The notes below the pieces were generated by a model that saw only the letters and a program-made list of their open reading frames with translations, was not told the DNA's origin and did not search any database. Source: Lucinisca nassula (lineage: Eukaryota; Mollusca; Bivalvia; Lucinida; Lucinidae). Taken from it: a stretch of DNA of 64,000 nucleotides. The number at the start of each line of letters is the position of its first letter. Position 1 is the stretch's first letter. Made by a program: the position numbers and the translations under genes. Positions 25,701 to 31,700 of this stretch are shown here, in pieces. Where the stretch lies: contig OY757011.1 in NCBI GenBank assembly GCA_963580285.1, positions 156,477,245 to 156,541,244 of the forward strand, in the 5' to 3' direction.

Positions 25701-28700
25701 TTCACCGATTTTAATATAACTTCACACAAATGATCCTTATGACAATACCTTGAAAGAGTTCGACTTTCAAGGTCAAGGTCACTGTGGCTATTTTTAGAAA
25801 AACTTTTTCATTGCTCTAGCGCTTACATTTTTTCACCAATTTCAAAATCGATTCACACAAATGTTCTTTATGACAATATCTGTAGCGAGTTCCACTTTCA
25901 AGGTCAAGGTCACTGTGGCTATTTTTAGAAAAACTTTGTCAATGCTCTAGCGCTTTCATTTCTTCACCAATTTCAATATAACTTCACACAAATGTTCCTT
26001 AAGACAATATCTCGAGCAATTTTGACTTTCAAGGTCAAGGTCACTGTGGCTAATTTTAGAAAAACTTTGTCATCGCCCTAGCAACTACATTTCTTCACTG
26101 ATTTCAATATAACTTCTCACAAATGTTCCTTATGACAATACCTCGAGTGAGTTTGACTTTCAAGGTCAATGTCACTGTGGCTATTTTTAGAAAAACTTTG
26201 ACATGGCTCTAGCGCTTACATTTCTTCACCGATTTCAGTATAACTTCACACAAATGTTCCTTATGACAATATCTCAAACTATTTCGACTTTCAAGGTCAA
26301 GGTCACTGTGGCTATTTTAAGAAAATCTTAGTCATCGCTCTAGTGCCTACATTTATAGATGGATGTTAATAGAACTTCACACAAATGTTTCTTATGGTAA
26401 TATCTCGAGTTGCTTTGACTTTCAAGGTCATGACCTTAAGGTCAAGGTCACTATGGCTATTTTTAGAAACACTTTGTCATTGCTCTACCGCCTACATTTA
26501 TGATTTTAATCTAACTTCACACAAAAGATGCTTATGATAATATCTTGAGCAAGATCTACTTCGCGGCCATGGCCTCAAGTCAAGGTCCCTATGACTATTT
26601 TTAGAGAAATATTGTCATCACTCTAGAACCTACATTTATGGATGGATTTTTAAACAAACTTTACACAAATGTTGCATATGATAATATCTCAAGCAAGTTG
26701 GACTTTTGCCATTTCAGTGTTTTCCACACACGAAGTTGTCTTGTGCGAGGGGATTTGTATCGCATGCGATGCCTTGTTTTTTCTAATAAAATCTTGTCAG
26801 CAAGTCCATATCTTGAGAACTATTAGAGCTTCATTAATCATTCTTGGTACAAACTTGCATCCAGGCATTGCAACTTCAACGCAAGCATTCATATCTGACC
26901 TTGACCTATATTTCATGGTTCACTGACTTCGTGAATTATTGCGACCACCCTGACATTCACCATTTCTCGAAAACTATTAAAGCTTTTTAAATTATAATTG
27001 GTACAAACTTGCATCTAGGAATTGCAACTGCAACGCAAGCATCCATGTTTGACTTTTACCCATATTTCATGGTTCACTGACTTTGTGAATTACATGTATT
27101 GCGACCACCCTGACTTTCTATCTAATGTAAGAGTCCATTTCTCAAGATCTATTAGAGCTTCATTAATTGTATTTGGTACAAGCTTGCATTTAGGAATTGA
27201 AACTTCAATGCAAGTATCCATTTCTGACCTTGACCTACATTGTATGGTTCACTGACTTTGTAAAATAGTGTGACAACCCTAACATTCACCCTGATGTAAG
27301 AGTCTGTTTTTAAGAGTTTCATTGATGATACTTGGTACATGCTTGCAACTAGGAGTGAAATTTTTATGCAGGTATCCATGTTTGACCTTGACCTAGATTT
27401 CATGGTTTGGTGACTTTGTGCCCCCACAGGCACGACATAGCCTTCGGGGGAATTCTTGTTGTATGTTTTTGAGTCTTTAACAATATTTGTTGAATATTTT
27501 GCCATCTAAGGACAAGCAAAGGTTGGGGGCATTGTGTTTCACAAACACCATTTCTAGTTGTTTCTCTTTTAAGGCATGTATTTGGAGAATTTTCTCCATG
27601 AAGACCTAGGGAACACTAGTGTTACTGTGTTGAAAGGTGAAATTGTTGTAGAGTTGGTGGATAGACACAAAAATGTCACTCTACATGAAGGAGAAAAGTT
27701 ACAGGTAATGAAACACCATGCATATGTAGTTTAAGGGGGGTTCAATAAGTCAGCCACAGTAGCACAATCAGATGTGCATCAGACATACATGTGATAATTT
27801 TATGATGATCATGAGGGAGATTTGCCACTCAAATGAATGAGATTTGGGTCTCAATGAGGGAGACCTTTTGACGACATGTTTAAATTGTTTTTCTTCTCAT
27901 TTAATATGCTTTAGCTGCACAAAAGAACTGGAACTACTTAATTAATCAGCCAAAGCTCAGACTTTGACCTCACTTGTCATCAAATTACAGTCAAACTTCA
28001 ATTGCCTCAATATGTTTGGGACCATGAAAATTTATTCTAGATAGGAGTAAAGGACTTTGGATTTATCATAGCACAGGCTATGAGATATACTGGATATCCT
28101 TTCTTTCCTTTTCAGGATAAAATCAGAAAAAAAACATCTCTAAATTTTCCCAGATATATAGATATCTGGATCTAGGGGAAGTATTAATTCTTCAAGGTCA
28201 GGAGAGGGAGTTTGGATTAGCTTTGCTGGTGAAGTTTTTGAAATTTCATAATATATAAATTATAGACTGAAGACTCCTCTTTCAGACGAGGCTGTTGTTT
28301 AAACCAATCACAACAGTAGTCAACTCACCACGTTAGCAAGTCCATGTAATTAACACCCACTTAAACCTCATTTTATTTTCAGAAAACTGGGGATTACAGG
28401 GGTATATATTATTTTACTTCTTCTCCAAGACATAGGTTTTTCAGTATAAATAAGCATAATTTTACAATTTTTCATCAGAAAATTGACCAGAGATATAAAA
28501 GTTGGAGATATAAAATAATGCACTATGTTGCACAGATTTTCTTGGCTTATTAATGGTTGAAAATTAGTCTGTATCCCATATTGCAGAGACAACTCTGTCA
28601 TTTAAGAGTAGACACCTATTTCAGAAGGGATCAGGACAGGAAATCACAAAACTTGCTTTCCTTGTGAAACTAGTGGAAAATAAGTTGTGCCTAAACACTG

Positions 28701-31700
28701 ACTTAAAGTGCTCATAACATTTAATCTTGTCTTGCTGAACCAAGATATGCCAAACCTTTGCAAACAGTGTAGATCCAGATCAGATGGCTTCTGAAAAAGC
28801 CATCTGATCTGGCTCTTCACTGTTCATCATTCAGTTTGTGAATTTGTAGCAGTAAATTACAAAAAGTAAACAGATTGGTCGAAAGTCAGAAATGGGTGTG
28901 GCTAAACTGATCCATTCAGCAGGACAAGGGTTAGAGGTAAATCTGGAATATGTTTATTTTCAGCTGCCAGAGAATGAGTTTCACAATATCCACACCATAT
29001 CTACAACACCGTCCTGCTATATGTATATCTTTGTGAACACAACCGAGGTGGACATCAACTATATTCTCAGTCTCTATGACAGTGTAATGAATGGAACTTT
29101 CTCAGGCACAGGTTAGCAAATACTATATTTACTCTAAGTATTCAGAGACACCTCAATTCCTTACCATACCTGTTCTAAAATTTGAACAAGAACAATTTTC
29201 TACCCGATGCTGTGTCTAAAAATAGGTGGATGAGTGGCAAAGGGTGTACACTGGGTTTACACTGTTTGCTCAGCCCAATCTGTCTTAATACATACACTAA
29301 ATACAGCAAAACACAACCTACTTGCAATACTATTTCTGAACCATTCTTATATATCTGGGGCCAGTTGTTCAAAACTAACGACGACATTAGTTAACGTAAT
29401 GTTAAAATTTTGATCATTTATTATGGTAAATATGCTAATTTTTTTGCTGAAAAAATGTGAGCAGCTTTTGTGGATGCAAAAGCTGCTCACATTTTTTCAG
29501 CAAAAATACCAAAATTTACAATATTGTACTTGCTAGAACAGTTAACAATTCGACCACTGACAAGCTTGTTAAGCTAACGATGCTTTGAACAACTGGCCCC
29601 TGGGCAGCATACTCTGTTAGCTACCAGCTTTGATGTATTCAAGCAGAAATGCTTAGTTGTCATAAATTGTATTGATAATTTTGAAATGCCAAGTAAGAAG
29701 GGTGTATTTTGAACATGTGTGTCCATTGAAGACTTAGATCAGCTTGCACAGCCTCAAAGTCTGATCAGAATTTTCAGTGTGTACTTTATGTGAAGAAATT
29801 GACCCAAATGTGGTGGTCTTCCAAGTTGTTGAGGGCCTAGGTAACTCAAGTCAGATGGTCATCTAACTGGTGGTCAGGAGAAAACAGTTTGATACCTGCC
29901 TTGTGACTTTGAGTCAATTGATCATCTAAACAGTCTACTGAATAATAACTGTTTATAATGTTGAAATTGGCTTTTGTGTTGGTGGTTTGACCCAAAGTTA
30001 CAAAGCATGGTAGCATTATATTGCTGATGTCCCGGTAACTATCACTGATTTGAATGAAATCCAGGTAATGCTTATTTATAGCTACTTTGCGTTAAGAGGG
30101 TTAGCCTAGATGGGATACATGTTTTAGGTTAGACAAACAGTGTAAACCCAGATCAGATTTGGCCCCCGCCTTTTGGGGCTTGGAGAAATAGATTGGGCTG
30201 CATGATGCTTCCACGCAGAGCTGAAACCAACCGTACATGAGTACTGGCAAACTGCTTAAAAGGTCTAAGCCTGCCCAGGCAAAGTGGTGCGAGTCAGACC
30301 GTCAATGACTATAAACCCTATTGGTTTCATCAGGCGGCAGGGATTGATATGTTATTTCATCTCAGTGTCGGGCAAAAGTCCCACACAGTTGGAAGCAAAG
30401 TCTCCAAAATGACCTAAATAGTGTTGATAGGCACATTAAACCTCTAATCAAACACATTAAACAAAAGACCCAGATCAGATTCTGCCGAATGGAGCATCTG
30501 AACAGAGTCTGCACTGTTTGCATAGAAATATGAAACAAAACAGTCTTATTCTGTGTTCATGACTATTTTCCCAGCTCAGAGGAAAATTGAACCACCAGTG
30601 CTGTCTGCATTCTAAAATAAATGGACGTTTCATTTGAAGTTTTAGGTATGGCATTTATCTGTTTGGTCCAAACATTTTCTTATCCAAAATATTTTATAAC
30701 TTGGAGCTGTTTTCTATAGATAAAGCAGCGTTAGCAATCAAGAGAGAAGTTGACGAGGGACCTAACTCTCAGAGGTACACCGACTACAGGGCTGAGAGGA
30801 AGAAAGACCATGACACCAAGCACATGCCTCTGTTCACTGCTGTTAAACACTGGGCTGATAATAAAATCTACCAATTAAAGAGAAGGTAAGGAACATAGCA
30901 ACAGATGAGGTGGGTATTGGGTGATAATTAAAGCATAGTTTTTGTCAAGTTTCCTATAAACCTATGTTGTGGATATTCATTTAAACCACCATGAGGCGGT
31001 TCAAAGGAATTTCAACAATATAGGTATATATGGTAAAATTCAAAATATAGGTATATATGGAAAAATTCAAAATATAGGTATATATGGAAAAATAAGGAAA
31101 ATTGTCTTTCAGTTATCACCAAATACCTATCCTACTGTACTTATGGTAAGGACCATTTGCCACAGTTGTTGTACATCATATTCACAAATCTACAGCCTTG
31201 TTGACTCTGCATTATACAGGTGAAACTTGCATTTTCAGTTTATACTGATTTATCTTAGTTTGATTGCAATGAAAGCTTCAAACTTATTTGAATCGCTCTT
31301 GAACATTCAGTCCGGATGTTATCATGCACAAGAGAGAGGCAGTGACTTTTACACCACTGCTATCCATCTACACCTGGGTGGAGTGGGGCAATGGCATTAC
31401 TTTCTTGCCCAAGGACACACTCCGCCTCCAGTGGCCGGATTCGAACCCACAACCTCTCAATCATATAATTAAGTTCTTATACCTTAATTTTCTTTATTCT
31501 ACCGAAGTACATACATTGTGGGTACTCATTAAGCCCCCAACTTAACTTGGAGGGGCATATTGCAGTATTGTATTGTACTATCATAATTATTTGTATGTAC
31601 ATTTATTTGTACAGATAGGCTTGAGGAAACAGTGTAGACCCTGATGAGATGTCACAGAATGTGGCATCTGGTCAGGGTCTACACTGTTAGCCACTCAACC

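Noticed and set aside
24541..26700. CRISPR-like regular array
   Set aside because: Units of 118-146 bp diverge along their whole length and lack unique spacers; this is a eukaryotic tandem repeat.
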